Shown here one piece after another: positions 26,102 through 33,372 of a DNA stretch of 33,372 nt (the stretch's first letter is position 1; each line of letters begins with the position of its first letter). The stretch is taken from assembly GCA_015654615.1 (NCBI GenBank), contig JAATGN010000043.1:1-33372 (forward strand), given 5' to 3'. The position numbers and the translations under genes are program-made. Origin of the DNA: Rhodospirillales bacterium (GTDB lineage: Bacteria > Pseudomonadota > Alphaproteobacteria > Rhodospirillales > Magnetospirillaceae). The notes beneath the pieces are model-generated. The model was not told where the DNA came from, searched no databases, and saw only the letters and a list, made by a program, of their open reading frames with translations.

Positions 26102-26127
26102 AAGTCATGGCCATCATCAAGTCATGG
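26102..26127. promoter_or_regulatory. Direct repeat AAGTCATGG x2
   Basis: Two exact 9-bp copies (26102-26110 and 26119-26127) are spaced 17 bp apart in the divergent promoter region between the GT4 and acyltransferase genes. They may be a regulator site; no known consensus is recognised. Confidence 0.3.
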
Positions 26128-26147
26128 AAAAACCTTCGGTATCCCTA

Positions 26148-26167
26148 CGTCAGCACATAGACTGACG
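26148..26167. promoter_or_regulatory. Inverted repeat CGTCAG-N8-CTGACG
   Basis: Perfect 6-bp arms lie 65-84 bp upstream of the acyltransferase start, in the 209-bp divergent region. It is a candidate operator with unknown regulator. Confidence 0.35.
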
Positions 26168-26231
26168 AATTGTTGGAGAGACTCGGATGGCGAGGATTGA
26201 TCACGGACGGCGACGTTAGGCGGTGAGAGGA

Positions 26232-27407
26232 ATGGAGGTCCGGGTACCACAACCGCCGTGCCATGGCGTCAGGTGCATGGCGACCATTTCCTCCTGTCCA
26301 CCCGCCGAACGGCTGGAGCCGGAATGGAGGGACCTGGAAACGCGATCTGCGGGATCGGTGTTCTTATCCTGGCCCTGGATCGCCTCGATGTTGCGAAACC
26401 CGAATCCGGGCTGCCGGCTGGTCCGGATCAGGCATGGCGAGCGGATCGTCGGCCTGGGTTTCCTCGGTATTCGGAAGGCTCACGTCTTCTCGCTGCGCGG
26501 CCCCTCGCTGCATTTGAACGAGACGGGCGATCCGGTGCAGGATCGCGTCATGACGGAATACAACAGCCTGCTGACGGAAAAGGGATGGGAAGAAGAAGCC
26601 GCGGCAATCTTCCTGGCGACCGTCGCCGGCAGCCGAGAATTCGGGCGCCAGGATTTGTATCTCTCCGGAGTGGACGACACATGGAATGGGCGGTGCCGGC
26701 GTCAGGGATTGACGACGCGTCTGTTGCGCCTTCCGCAAGGAGCTCCCTTTGCGACACTGCAGACGTTGCCGGCGGCCGGCCCTCTGGCAGCGATGACGCG
26801 AAACAGTCGGCAGCAGATCCGGCGCTCCATCCGATATTACGAACAGCGCGGCCCCCTGGCGCTGGATCGGGCCATGGACGCGGCACAGGCTTTGACATGG
26901 CTGGATGCGCTCGAGGCGCTGCACACCCTGTCATGGCGCCGGCGCGGCAAGAGCGGGGCGTTTTGCGATCGCTCTTTCAAGGATTTCCATCGACACCTGA
27001 TCTCAACCGGCTTTGCCGAAGGGGTGCCGGATATCCTGAGGGTACGGGCCGGCGAGGCCATCCTCGGCTATCTCTACAATCTTCATTGGCGAGGCGTGAT
27101 CTCGTCTTATCAAAGCGGCTTTCACTTCGAAGAAGACGCACATGCCCGACCGGGGCTGATCGCCCATGTCCTGGCGATGCAGATGTACCGGACAGAAGGC
27201 ATATCGACTTACCGGTTCCTGGCCGGTGACGCCCGCTACAAGAACAGCTTGGCAACGGGCCGGGACGAGCTGTTCTGGATGGTCGCCCACCGTCCGGGCG
27301 TGGCGCGATGGCTTGCCGGAGCGGCGGGCCGGTTGCTTAAGCCTGGAGGACGATTCCGCCCTTTGGCCGAATCGCGGAACGATTCCACCGAAAACCATCG
27401 GCTCTAG
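26232..27407 (+). CDS. CelD/FemAB-like GNAT acyltransferase
   Basis: This protein of about 391 residues belongs to the GNAT-fold family found in cellulose and exopolysaccharide loci (CelD/BcsL or FemAB-like). The clearest parts are SAGSVFLSWPWIASMLRNPN, the basic helix MTRNSRQQIRRSIRYYEQRG, and the C-terminal region GEAILGYLYNLHWRGVISSY with FHFEEDAHARPGLIAHVLAM. It would acylate a sugar or a peptide-linked amine, but the substrate is unknown. ATG 26232 is preferred because AGGCGG lies 8 bp upstream; GTG 26223 and ATG 26277 are alternatives. The stop codon (27405-27407) falls inside the left arm of a large repeat. PEP-CTERM loci often include a FemAB-like gene, which fits the neighbourhood. 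Confidence 0.82.
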   Translation: MEVRVPQPPCHGVRCMATISSCPPAERLEPEWRDLETRSAGSVFLSWPWIASMLRNPNPGCRLVRIRHGERIVGLGFLGIRKAHVFSLRGPSLHLNETGDPVQDRVMTEYNSLLTEKGWEEEAAAIFLATVAGSREFGRQDLYLSGVDDTWNGRCRRQGLTTRLLRLPQGAPFATLQTLPAAGPLAAMTRNSRQQIRRSIRYYEQRGPLALDRAMDAAQALTWLDALEALHTLSWRRRGKSGAFCDRSFKDFHRHLISTGFAEGVPDILRVRAGEAILGYLYNLHWRGVISSYQSGFHFEEDAHARPGLIAHVLAMQMYRTEGISTYRFLAGDARYKNSLATGRDELFWMVAHRPGVARWLAGAAGRLLKPGGRFRPLAESRNDSTENHRL

Positions 27408-27741
27408 AGCGGTTTGCGACCAAACGGGATCAATCCCTGTACCATCGTCCCGGCGAAAAAGCTTGTGAAGCAAGGGAAAGTGGCACCGGCGTCCCTGCCG
27501 GTGTCCGCCGCCCTGCGGCGGAAACGTTTCCGTCAAGATCGATCCCCTCGGCCGCTCTTGCGCTGCCGGCTTCGCCGGCACACCGGCGGGGACGCCGGTG
27601 CCACTGGAATTATTTCACAAGCTCGAAAGCGGGGATCCGGGAGTCTCGGAAACGCCCGTGGGGTGCCCCCTGGATTCCGGCTGATCCAAGGCAATGACGA
27701 GAAAAATCGATGATCCAGTCCGATCGCAAATCGCTCTAGAG
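27402..27741. repeat. Composite multi-hairpin repeat element
   Basis: The outer inverted arms (27402-27421 and 27722-27741) share CTCTAGAGCG-TTTGCGA with few mismatches. Inside lies a second pair of about 44 nt (27460-27504 and 27580-27623; shared core GTGGCACCGGCGTCCC). Within that are stems at 27505-27521 (CCGCCG / CGGCGG), a GGAAACGTTTCC palindrome at 27520-27531, and a hairpin at 27564-27580 (TGCCGGC / GCCGGCA, loop TTC). No coding potential is seen. It resembles a small non-autonomous element or nested insertion; its left end overlaps the stop codon of the acyltransferase gene. Confidence 0.75.
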
Positions 27742-27835
27742 TCTGCAGGAGCAGAAAAACGCGAAGTCACTTTTGGCCTGAGCGACCACGGCGCCTCCGG
27801 CATCGTCGCGACACCGCCAGCACCACGAGCGATGC

Positions 27836-27910
27836 AATGCCTGCGGCGCTGCTTGGCGACTATCCGACGCCGGGTGTTCCGATAAGCGCCTTGGCGCCTT
27901 GGTGGTTCAT
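27836..27910. repeat. Dispersed palindromic repeat, half copy
   Basis: AATGCCTGCGGCG (27836-27848), then GCCGGGTGTTCCGATAAGCG and CCTTGGCGCCTTGGTGGTT, match the right half of the repeat at 30975-31144. The left half is missing. It lies between the convergent acyltransferase and GT9 genes. Confidence 0.7.
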
Positions 27911-27946
27911 CATGGCCGGACAGCCGCGGGACGAGCCCGGCCATGA
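27910..27946. terminator. Hairpin between convergent genes
   Basis: Ten-bp arms (TCATGGCCGG / CCGGCCATGA) with a 17-nt loop sit downstream of the GT9 gene and could stop transcription from either side. There is no T-tract. The rest of 27947-28007 shows nothing recognisable. Confidence 0.4.
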
Positions 27947-28007
27947 CGGAAAGGAAATTGCCGCATCGGCTACCCGGGGTTTTGCTCCAGTTACCGCTCG
28001 GGCTTGC

Positions 28008-28940
28008 TCAGCGCAGAGCGGCCGGTCCCTCGGTCAGTGCGGCGAGCACGGCGTCGACCTCGAGGGTGCCGAGGTCGTCCCGGCGCAGCACGGCGACCGG
28101 ACCGCGCGGCGCGCATAGGCCGGGATCGGAATCGGCCGAGAACAGCACCACCGAGGGGCAGCCGGTGGCGGCGATGAGATGCATCGGCCCGGTATCGTTG
28201 CCGACCGCGCCGACCGCATCGCGCGCCAGCCCGATGATATCGGGAAAATTCGTCCGGCCGGACAGCGACAGGGCGGCCGGGCAATTGTTGGTGACCACCT
28301 TGATCTGGTCCTCGTCGTCGGCGGTGCCCAGCAGCAGGGGCGTGACGCCACGCGACGCCAGATGGTTGGCGACCAGGGCGAAACGGTCGGCCGGCCAGCG
28401 CTTGACCGGACGGTGCGGCGCGCCGCCCGGCACCATCAGGGCGTACCGCGCCGGCAGATGGAATCGCGCCACGTCGGCCTTGGCCCACGACAAATCGGCG
28501 GACGGCGTCACGGCGATGCCCGCCATGGCCAGCTGTTCCGCCTGGCGCTCGACGGTATGCATCAGGTCGCGGTCCGGATTGGCGTGCGGATGCGAGCAAT
28601 TGTGGGCGATGCCGGACCACGGCGGATCGCCCATGATGTGGAAATAGGACGAACTGCGATCCGAGGTCTGCAGGTCGTAGACCATGTCGAACTTGACCGA
28701 CCGCAGCCTTTTGCGCAGGCGCATGAGGCCGGCCACCTCCCACGGACGGGGGCGGCTGTCGACCCAGATGTCGTCGAAATAGGGGCTCTGCTCGGCCAGA
28801 ACGACAAAAGGCTTGGTGGTCAGCAGCGTGATCTTGGCTTGCGGGTGATGGGCGCGGATGGCGGCAAACGGCCCCATCGCCTGGACGAAGTCGCCCAAAG
28901 CGGAAAGCTTGATCACGAGGATGCGTTTTTGCCCGTCCAT
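28008..28940 (-). CDS. GT9 heptosyltransferase-like glycosyltransferase
   Basis: This 310-residue enzyme belongs to glycosyltransferase family 9, the lipopolysaccharide core heptosyltransferases. The N-terminus RILVIKLSALGDFVQAMGPF is the family signature, and the C-terminal donor region has VPGGAPHRPVKRWPADRFA and AVGNDTGPMHLIAATGCPSV. It would act at the inner membrane on lipid A-core. The start at 28940 is supported by GGAGA 10 bp upstream and overlaps the 3' end of the preceding GT4 gene by 28 bp; the frame from 29006 would lie entirely in that gene. The two form a minus-strand operon. The exact sugar is not determinable. Confidence 0.92.
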   Translation of the reverse strand: MDGQKRILVIKLSALGDFVQAMGPFAAIRAHHPQAKITLLTTKPFVVLAEQSPYFDDIWVDSRPRPWEVAGLMRLRKRLRSVKFDMVYDLQTSDRSSSYFHIMGDPPWSGIAHNCSHPHANPDRDLMHTVERQAEQLAMAGIAVTPSADLSWAKADVARFHLPARYALMVPGGAPHRPVKRWPADRFALVANHLASRGVTPLLLGTADDEDQIKVVTNNCPAALSLSGRTNFPDIIGLARDAVGAVGNDTGPMHLIAATGCPSVVLFSADSDPGLCAPRGPVAVLRRDDLGTLEVDAVLAALTEGPAALR

Positions 28941-30142
28941 CCCGTTCCGGTCTCCGCAGGTAAGCCGGCGATCAGCTCGGCATAGACGCCGAGCGTGCGC
29001 GCGCACATCAGTTCCCGCGTAAAATTATCGCGGACGAATTGGGTCGCCAGGGCGGCGCGCGATTCACGCTCTGCGGGGCCGATGGCCAAGGCGGCGTCCA
29101 GGGCCGAAGCCAAGGCCGCCGGATTGTTCGGCGGAACCAATGTTCCGGTCCGACCGTCGAGGACATTTTCGGAAGCCGCCCCATTGTTGGTCGCCACCAC
29201 CGGCCGGCCCATGGCCTGGCCCTCGACGATGACCCGGCCGAAGGCCTCGGGATCGGTCGAGGCCGACACCACCACATCGGTCAGCATGTAAGCCGCCGGC
29301 ATGTCGTTGCAGTCGCCGACGATATGGACGATGTCGGTCAGGCCGCGCCGTTCGACCAGGGACTTCAATTCATCCGTATAGGCTTCGCGGCCCTGGTCCG
29401 AGCCGACCAGGAGGCAGCGCACGTCGCGGCGCCCCAGCATGGCCAGCGCCTCGATCAGCACCGTCTGGCCCTTCCACCGGGTCAGGCGCCCCGGCAGCAT
29501 GATCACCGGATAGCCGTCGGGCAGACGCCAGCGCTGGGCCAATTGGATGATGCGTTCCTGGCTGACCCGCGCCGGATCGAAACGCGACAGATCGATGCCG
29601 CGGTGCACGACGCGGATCTTGGCGGGGCTGGTCCGATAGACCACCTGCATATGGTCGGCGATGAAATGGCTGATGGCGATCACCCGCTCGCCCTTCGTCA
29701 TGATGGCGTTGTAGGCGTTCTTCAGCCCCAGCATTCCGACGTTGTAGGTGCCGTGGAAGGTGGTCAGGAAATGGGCGCCGCTCCTTTTCGCGGCATAACT
29801 GGCGCTCCAGGCCGGGGCCCGCGACCGGGCATGGACCACGTCGACGCCATATCGTGCGATGACGTCTTCCAGCCGGCCGACATTGGCCCGCATGACCAGG
29901 GGATTCTTGCTGTGCAGCGGAAGTTGGATGTGCTTGACTCCCAGACGATCCAATTCGCGCACCATGTGGCCGCCGTTGGAGGCGACCAGGGAGGTCCAGC
30001 CCGCCTCGACCAAGGCGCCGGCGACGTCGATGGTGCCGCGCTCGACGCCGCCGGTGACCAGCGACGGCAGGACTTGCAGCACCACGTTCCGGCGTTCACC
30101 GGTCAACGGAACGGCAGGGGTATCGTTATCTTCTGAGGACAT
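28913..30142 (-). CDS. GT4 glycosyltransferase (LPS-type pair with GT9)
   Basis: This 409-residue GT-B enzyme starts its conserved domain at VVLQVLPSLVTGGVERGTID. The donor domain shows LPGRLTRWKGQTVLIEALA, VGSDQGREAYTDELKSLVE and DPEAFGRVIVEGQAMGRPVV (EX7E). ATG 30142 gives a short unstructured lead; GTG 30190 would overlap the divergent hydrolase gene. With the ATG start, only 15 bp separate it from the divergent start at 30158, so the promoters must lie in each other's coding sequence or one start is misplaced. Pairing with a GT9 gene suggests lipopolysaccharide core assembly. Confidence 0.92.
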   Translation of the reverse strand: MSSEDNDTPAVPLTGERRNVVLQVLPSLVTGGVERGTIDVAGALVEAGWTSLVASNGGHMVRELDRLGVKHIQLPLHSKNPLVMRANVGRLEDVIARYGVDVVHARSRAPAWSASYAAKRSGAHFLTTFHGTYNVGMLGLKNAYNAIMTKGERVIAISHFIADHMQVVYRTSPAKIRVVHRGIDLSRFDPARVSQERIIQLAQRWRLPDGYPVIMLPGRLTRWKGQTVLIEALAMLGRRDVRCLLVGSDQGREAYTDELKSLVERRGLTDIVHIVGDCNDMPAAYMLTDVVVSASTDPEAFGRVIVEGQAMGRPVVATNNGAASENVLDGRTGTLVPPNNPAALASALDAALAIGPAERESRAALATQFVRDNFTRELMCARTLGVYAELIAGLPAETGTGWTGKNASS

Positions 30143-30157
30143 TCCGAACTTGGAAAA

Positions 30158-30964
30158 ATGGAAATGATGCAAAACGAAAAGGCGGCCCACGCCGCCGGAA
30201 CGGCCGGGATATTAACACGGGCTGACGGCACCACAATCGCATACAGCAAACTGGCCGGAAAAAACCCTGGGATCGTTTTCCTCCATGGCTTCAAATCCGA
30301 TAAAAGCGGCGGAAAGGCCCTGGCGGTCGAAGATTTCTGCGGCGAACGCGGACAGGCTTTTGTCCGCTTCGACGCCTTCGGACACGGCGAAAGCGCCGGC
30401 CGATTCGAGGACGGCACGATCGGCAGATGGGCCGACGATGCCGTCGCCGTTCTCGATCGTCTGACCGAAGGCCCCCAGATCCTGGTCGGCTCGAGCATGG
30501 GGGGCTGGCTGATGCTGCTCGCCGCCTTGGCCCGGCGCCCGCGGGTGGCCGGTCTTCTGGGACTGGCGGCGGCCCCCGACTTCACCGAGGAATTGATTTT
30601 CGACGCCTTCAGCCCGGAGCAGAAACAGACCCTGCTGCGCGACGGGCGGGTGCTGATCGACGATTGTTATGCCGAAGAGCCCTACCCGGTCAGCCGGCGC
30701 CTGATCGAGGACGGCCGCCAGCATCTGCTGCTGCACGGCCCGATCAATCTGACCTGCCCGATCCGCCTGATCCACGGCCAGAAGGACGAGGACGTCCCCT
30801 GGCGCACGGCGCTGCGCCTGCAGGAACATCTGATCTCCGACGACATCGAGGTGACGCTGGTCAAATCCTCCGGCCACCGCCTGAGCGAACCGGCCGACAT
30901 CGCCCGCATGCTGGACGTCCTGGAAAGCCTGCTGCGCAAGGTCGAGGCAGCCACCTCACGCTAA
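30158..30964 (+). CDS. Alpha/beta hydrolase, ABHD10-like serine esterase
   Basis: This 268-residue cytoplasmic hydrolase has the nucleophile elbow GSSMGGW with Ser113, acid Asp210 (HGQKDEDVPW) and base His240 (SSGHRLSE). Sequence order and motifs closely resemble eukaryotic mitochondrial ABHD10 (acyl-glucuronide esterase and depalmitoylase): HGFKSDKSGGKALAVEDFC, RFDAFGHGESAG and EGPQILVGSSMGGWLMLLAA. An esterase or thioesterase reaction is expected; the natural substrate is unknown. ATG codons at 30158, 30164 and 30167 are all possible. It diverges from the GT4 gene and stops just before a dispersed repeat. Confidence 0.9.
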   Translation: MEMMQNEKAAHAAGTAGILTRADGTTIAYSKLAGKNPGIVFLHGFKSDKSGGKALAVEDFCGERGQAFVRFDAFGHGESAGRFEDGTIGRWADDAVAVLDRLTEGPQILVGSSMGGWLMLLAALARRPRVAGLLGLAAAPDFTEELIFDAFSPEQKQTLLRDGRVLIDDCYAEEPYPVSRRLIEDGRQHLLLHGPINLTCPIRLIHGQKDEDVPWRTALRLQEHLISDDIEVTLVKSSGHRLSEPADIARMLDVLESLLRKVEAATSR

Positions 30965-30974
30965 AAAGTAAGAT

Positions 30975-31144
30975 AACCACCAAGGCACCAAGACACCAAG
31001 GCGACGGAATGCGCCGCAGGCATTTTCCCGTCTTGCCGCAGGCAGTCGGCCGGAATGACGTTGTGAATGCCTGCGGCGCATCAAATTTGCAACCGCCGCC
31101 GGGCGTTTCGGAAAGCGCCTTGGTGCCTTGGTGTCTTGGTGGTT
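30975..31144. repeat. Dispersed palindromic repeat, copy 2 (complete)
   Basis: The 29-nt outer arms (30975-31003 and 31116-31144) begin AACCACCAAGGCACCAAG and pair with two mismatches. The inner 15-bp arms TGCGCCGCAGGCATT (31010-31024) and AATGCCTGCGGCGCA (31066-31080) pair perfectly. It is the fullest of three copies, placed between the convergent hydrolase and SDR genes, and its right end overlaps the SDR stop codon. Confidence 0.85.
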
Positions 31145-32009
31145 AACCTTTTTCAGCCAGCGCCCGCAGGCCCTCGCGGTAGGTCGGGAAGCGCAGGGTC
31201 ACGTCCAGGTCGCGTTTGATGCGGTCGTTACGGACACGGCGGTTGTCGGCCCAGAAGCTTTGCGCCATCGGCGACAACGCGACCTGATCGAAGGGGATTT
31301 CCGGGGGAACGGCGGCGCCCAGCAGGCCGCAGGCGAAAGCGACGACATCCTGCGGCGGCGCCGCTTCGTCGTCGCAGACATTGTAGACGGCGCCCGGCGC
31401 CGGCTTTTCCATCGAAGCCTGCAGAACGGTCGCGATGTCCTCGACGTGAATGCGGCTGAAGACCTGGTCGGGCTTGACGATCCGCCGCGCCGTGCCGCCC
31501 CGCACCTCGTCGAGGGCCGAGCGCCCCGGCCCATAGATCCCGGCCAGCCGAAACAGATGGGCCGGCAGGCCGGAGGTGCGATGCAAATCGAGCCACGAGG
31601 CCTCGGCATTGACCCGCCGCCAGGATCTGGCCGACGCCGGGCGCAGGGCCGAGCGTTCGTCGACCCAGGCGCCGGCGTAATCGCCATAGACGCCGGTGGT
31701 CGAAAGATAGCCGAGCCAGGACAGGGTGTCCCTGGCGGCCAGGATCGCCGGCCGGGCAAGGTCGAGCACCGGGTCGCCGTCGGCATCCGGCGGCACCGAG
31801 GTCAGGATGTGGGTCGATCCGGCCAGGGCGCCGCCCGGCAGCGCATGCTGACGGTCGAACCGGAAGGTCTCGATGCCGAGTTCGGTCAAACGGGCCAGGC
31901 GGCCGGCGTCGCGGGCGGTGCCGGCCACCTGCCAGCCCGCCGCCAGGCAACGGCGGACCAACACTTCGGCGCTATAGCCGAGACCGAAGCAGAAAAGCCG
32001 AGGGCGCAT
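31143..32009 (-). CDS. YeeZ-like atypical SDR family protein
   Basis: This 288-residue protein belongs to the extended short-chain dehydrogenase/epimerase superfamily and is close to the YeeZ group. The nucleotide-binding loop is FCFGLGYSAEVLVRRCLAAG, and GYLSTTGVYGDYAGAWVDE and VYNVCDDEAAPP follow the fold. The usual YxxxK catalytic pair is missing: the aligned stretch reads ARSWRRVNAE, with Arg at both positions. It may therefore bind a nucleotide without standard oxidoreductase chemistry. The start at 32009 has AAGGA 6 bp upstream; the frame to 32171 runs into the divergent TPR gene. The stop codon lies in the repeat end. Confidence 0.88.
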   Translation of the reverse strand: MRPRLFCFGLGYSAEVLVRRCLAAGWQVAGTARDAGRLARLTELGIETFRFDRQHALPGGALAGSTHILTSVPPDADGDPVLDLARPAILAARDTLSWLGYLSTTGVYGDYAGAWVDERSALRPASARSWRRVNAEASWLDLHRTSGLPAHLFRLAGIYGPGRSALDEVRGGTARRIVKPDQVFSRIHVEDIATVLQASMEKPAPGAVYNVCDDEAAPPQDVVAFACGLLGAAVPPEIPFDQVALSPMAQSFWADNRRVRNDRIKRDLDVTLRFPTYREGLRALAEKG

Positions 32010-32074
32010 GGCGGTCCTTGCAATCGTGAACGTTTGGTCGGACTGTACCGCCGTTGCCCAGCCAGGAACAAGAC

Positions 32075-32902
32075 ATGCCCAAACGCCTCTTTCTCGCCGT
32101 CGCTCTTTTGGTCGCCCAGACCATGCCCACCCTGGCCGCCGGCAAGGATCTGCCGGGCCCCAAAACTCCATCGACGGCGGGACCGGCCGCCACGACGCCG
32201 CCGCGCGGCACCGGCGAAGGCATCGACAATGCGGCCCAATACAAGCATTGCATCGCCTTGGCGCGCCAGAAACCCGAGGAGGGCTGGGAAGAGTCCCTGG
32301 CCTGGAGCAGCCTCGGCGGCGGAGAGCCGGCGCGCCATTGCGGCGCCATCGCCCTGATCGGTCTTCGGCAGTTCGAGGAGGGCGCCAGCCGGCTCGAGGA
32401 TCTGGCGGCGGGCAGCCATTCCGACGTCAAGCTGCGGGCCGGCATGCTGGCGCAAGCCGGACAGGCCTGGCTGCTGGCGAAAAATCCGGAACGGGCCAAC
32501 GCCGCCCAGACGGCGGCCTTGAAACTGGTTCCCGACGCCCCCGACCTGTTGGTCGACCGCGCCCAGAGTCTGGCCGAAGCGAAGAATTACCGGGATGCCC
32601 TGGCCGATCTCGACCGCGCCCTCAAGGTGGCGCCCGATCGGGTCGACGCGCTGACCTTCCGCGCCGCGGCCAAACGCTACCTCGACGATCGCGGCGGCGC
32701 CGAGATCGACGTCGCGCGGGCCTTGAAGCTGGATCCGCTCTATCAGGACGCCTGGCTGGAAAACGGAATCCTCAAGCGCCTGGCCGGCAACGAGGCGGAA
32801 GCCCGCCAGGCCTGGCTCAAGGTTCTGGACATCGCCCCCACCTCCGCGGCGGCCGATCTGGCCCGACGCAACATCGAACTTCTGGACGTGAAGGATCGAT
32901 GA
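32075..32902 (+). CDS. Exported TPR-repeat protein
   Basis: This 275-residue protein has a Sec signal (MPKRLFLAVALLVAQTMPTL, cleavage near LAA) and a Thr/Pro-rich spacer. At least three tetratricopeptide repeats follow; the clearest are NYRDALADLDRALKVAPDRV and DDRGGAEIDVARALKLDPLY. A periplasmic scaffold is likely; partner unknown. ATG 32075 is chosen for AGGAA 6 bp upstream and because the signal starts there; TTG 32054 only adds unrelated residues. It starts 65 bp from the divergent SDR gene. Its stop overlaps a possible leuA leader peptide, so transcripts may read on into leuA. Confidence 0.88.
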   Translation: MPKRLFLAVALLVAQTMPTLAAGKDLPGPKTPSTAGPAATTPPRGTGEGIDNAAQYKHCIALARQKPEEGWEESLAWSSLGGGEPARHCGAIALIGLRQFEEGASRLEDLAAGSHSDVKLRAGMLAQAGQAWLLAKNPERANAAQTAALKLVPDAPDLLVDRAQSLAEAKNYRDALADLDRALKVAPDRVDALTFRAAAKRYLDDRGGAEIDVARALKLDPLYQDAWLENGILKRLAGNEAEARQAWLKVLDIAPTSAAADLARRNIELLDVKDR

Positions 32903-32922
32903 TGCTAATTATTCTCGAATGA
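32899..32922 (+). CDS. Possible leuA leader peptide (MMLIILE)
   Basis: The frame ATG ATG CTA ATT ATT CTC GAA TGA encodes four branched-chain residues in a row, two Leu and two Ile. AAGGA at 32891-32895 could serve as its ribosome-binding site. Placement 262 bp upstream of leuA fits translation-controlled attenuation. It overlaps the TPR gene stop. Short frames like this can be chance. Confidence 0.35.
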   Translation: MMLIILE

Positions 32923-33183
32923 ACATCTGGACACCCCAGCAGGCGCTTCTGCGACTTCCTGGCCCGGCCTCCGTTGGAGACCGGGGCATCGTCGTTGGCG
33001 TTTCGTCTGTGGAGTCTGCCGTTCATGGGATCCCATCGGTCCTTTTCTAACCCTTCCGTCGTCGTTCTTCGTCCGTTCAACCGCTTGCGCCGGCTGACGC
33101 TTTCGCGCGTCCGTCACCTGGCGCGACTTTGACGCCGCTCCTCATCCCGCAATTGCTTTTTTCTTCTCGAGGAGTCACCGACG
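32923..33183 (+). promoter_or_regulatory. leuA leader region
   Basis: This 261-bp gap before leuA is pyrimidine-biased on the plus strand. It contains the palindrome ATGGGATCCCAT (33025-33036), a short GACGC/GCGTC stem (33096-33111), and GCAATTGC followed by six T near 33150-33163. A 43-codon frame from ATG 32919 is also open. An attenuator is possible but I could not draw clear competing structures. A GAGGAG site precedes leuA. Confidence 0.4.
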
Positions 33184-33372
33184 ATGAACAAGATGCCTTT
33201 CGACAAATACCGCGCTTTCACCCCGGTTTCCCTGCCCGACCGGCAATGGCCGAACCGCGCCATCACCGCCGCCCCCATCTGGTGCAGCGTCGATCTGCGC
33301 GACGGCAACCAGGCCCTGATCGAACCGATGACGCCGACCGCCAAGCGGCGCATGTTCGAACTGATGCTGGAA
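33184..33372 (+). CDS. leuA: 2-isopropylmalate synthase, 3'-truncated
   Basis: These first 63 residues belong to the enzyme that condenses acetyl-CoA with 2-oxoisovalerate, the first committed step of leucine synthesis in the cytoplasm. The start ([20 protein letters not shown]) and the motif [20 protein letters not shown] mark the type-2 LeuA form, found in actinobacteria and many alphaproteobacteria. The catalytic Arg and metal-binding Asp lie in [10 protein letters not shown] 33184 follows GAGGAG at about 9 bp. The gene runs off the window end. Confidence 0.95.
   Translation, partial: MNKMPFDKYRAFTPVSLPDRQWPNRAITAAPIWCSVDLRDGNQALIEPMTPTAKRRMFELMLE

Noticed and set aside
26248..26264. Minus-strand TGGCACGGCGGTTGTGG as a sigma54 promoter for the leftward GT4
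   Set aside because: The -12 element reads TTGT instead of TTGC, and it lies inside the acyltransferase coding sequence far from the GT4 start.
30975..31144. CRISPR-like repeat (CACCAAGG units)
   Set aside because: The units form inverted arms, not regularly spaced direct repeats with unique spacers, and there are no cas genes.
32919..33050. 43-codon frame upstream of leuA as a leader peptide
   Set aside because: It has few Leu codons and no good ribosome-binding site; the shorter MMLIILE frame is the better candidate.

Overview
The window is a GC-rich chromosomal segment, most likely from a Rhodospirillales alphaproteobacterium of the Magnetospirillum/Telmatospirillum kind. That assignment is inferred from several chemoreceptors, a bacteriohemerythrin, DctA, a PEP-CTERM/Prs locus and a type-2 LeuA; no rRNA or other taxonomic marker is present. 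No tRNA, rRNA, CRISPR array, transposase or integrase was seen.

Layout. (1) 1-5050 holds environmental sensing and carbon uptake: the 3' part of a membrane chemoreceptor, dctA on the minus strand, a soluble chemoreceptor and a bacteriohemerythrin. A perfect FNR-type box lies between dctA and the soluble receptor. (2) 5051-5490 holds no gene, only nested palindromic repeats and two hairpins. (3) 5486-14160 is the most unusual part. Two divergent PEP-CTERM protein genes share a 403-bp intergenic region with two outward-facing sigma54 (-24/-12) promoters. A matched 16-bp element lies 52-53 bp upstream of each promoter. The rightward PEP-CTERM gene is followed, without a visible terminator, by a 48-codon gene for a double-glycine leader peptide with an 11-residue core. 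Next come an HlyD-like adaptor, a C39-peptidase ABC transporter and a second ABC transporter with a long N-terminal extension. The last three match the NHLM-type bacteriocin export set.

(4) 14161-14786 is an AT-rich gap with several dyads. (5) 14787-24877 is an exopolysaccharide/PEP-CTERM operon: polyprenyl-phosphate sugar transferase, PrsK histidine kinase, PrsR sigma54 activator, PrsT TPR protein and two GT4 glycosyltransferases. The junctions are tightly coupled, three of them by ATGA overlaps. (6) 24880-30142 carries another GT4 (minus), a CelD/FemAB-like acyltransferase (plus), a repeat-filled gap, and a GT9-GT4 pair (minus). (7) 30158-33372 has an ABHD10-like serine hydrolase, a YeeZ-like SDR protein, a small TPR protein and the start of leuA behind a possible attenuator leader.

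Working model (inference). PrsK/PrsR sense an unknown surface or envelope cue. PrsR with sigma54 activates the divergent PEP-CTERM promoters through the matched upstream elements. The rightward transcript would make a PEP-CTERM surface protein together with a tiny C39-processed peptide and its exporter, alongside exopolysaccharide synthesis. No exosortase gene lies in the window, so it must be encoded elsewhere if the system works. Related dispersed inverted repeats occupy three convergent gene junctions and may act as bidirectional terminators.
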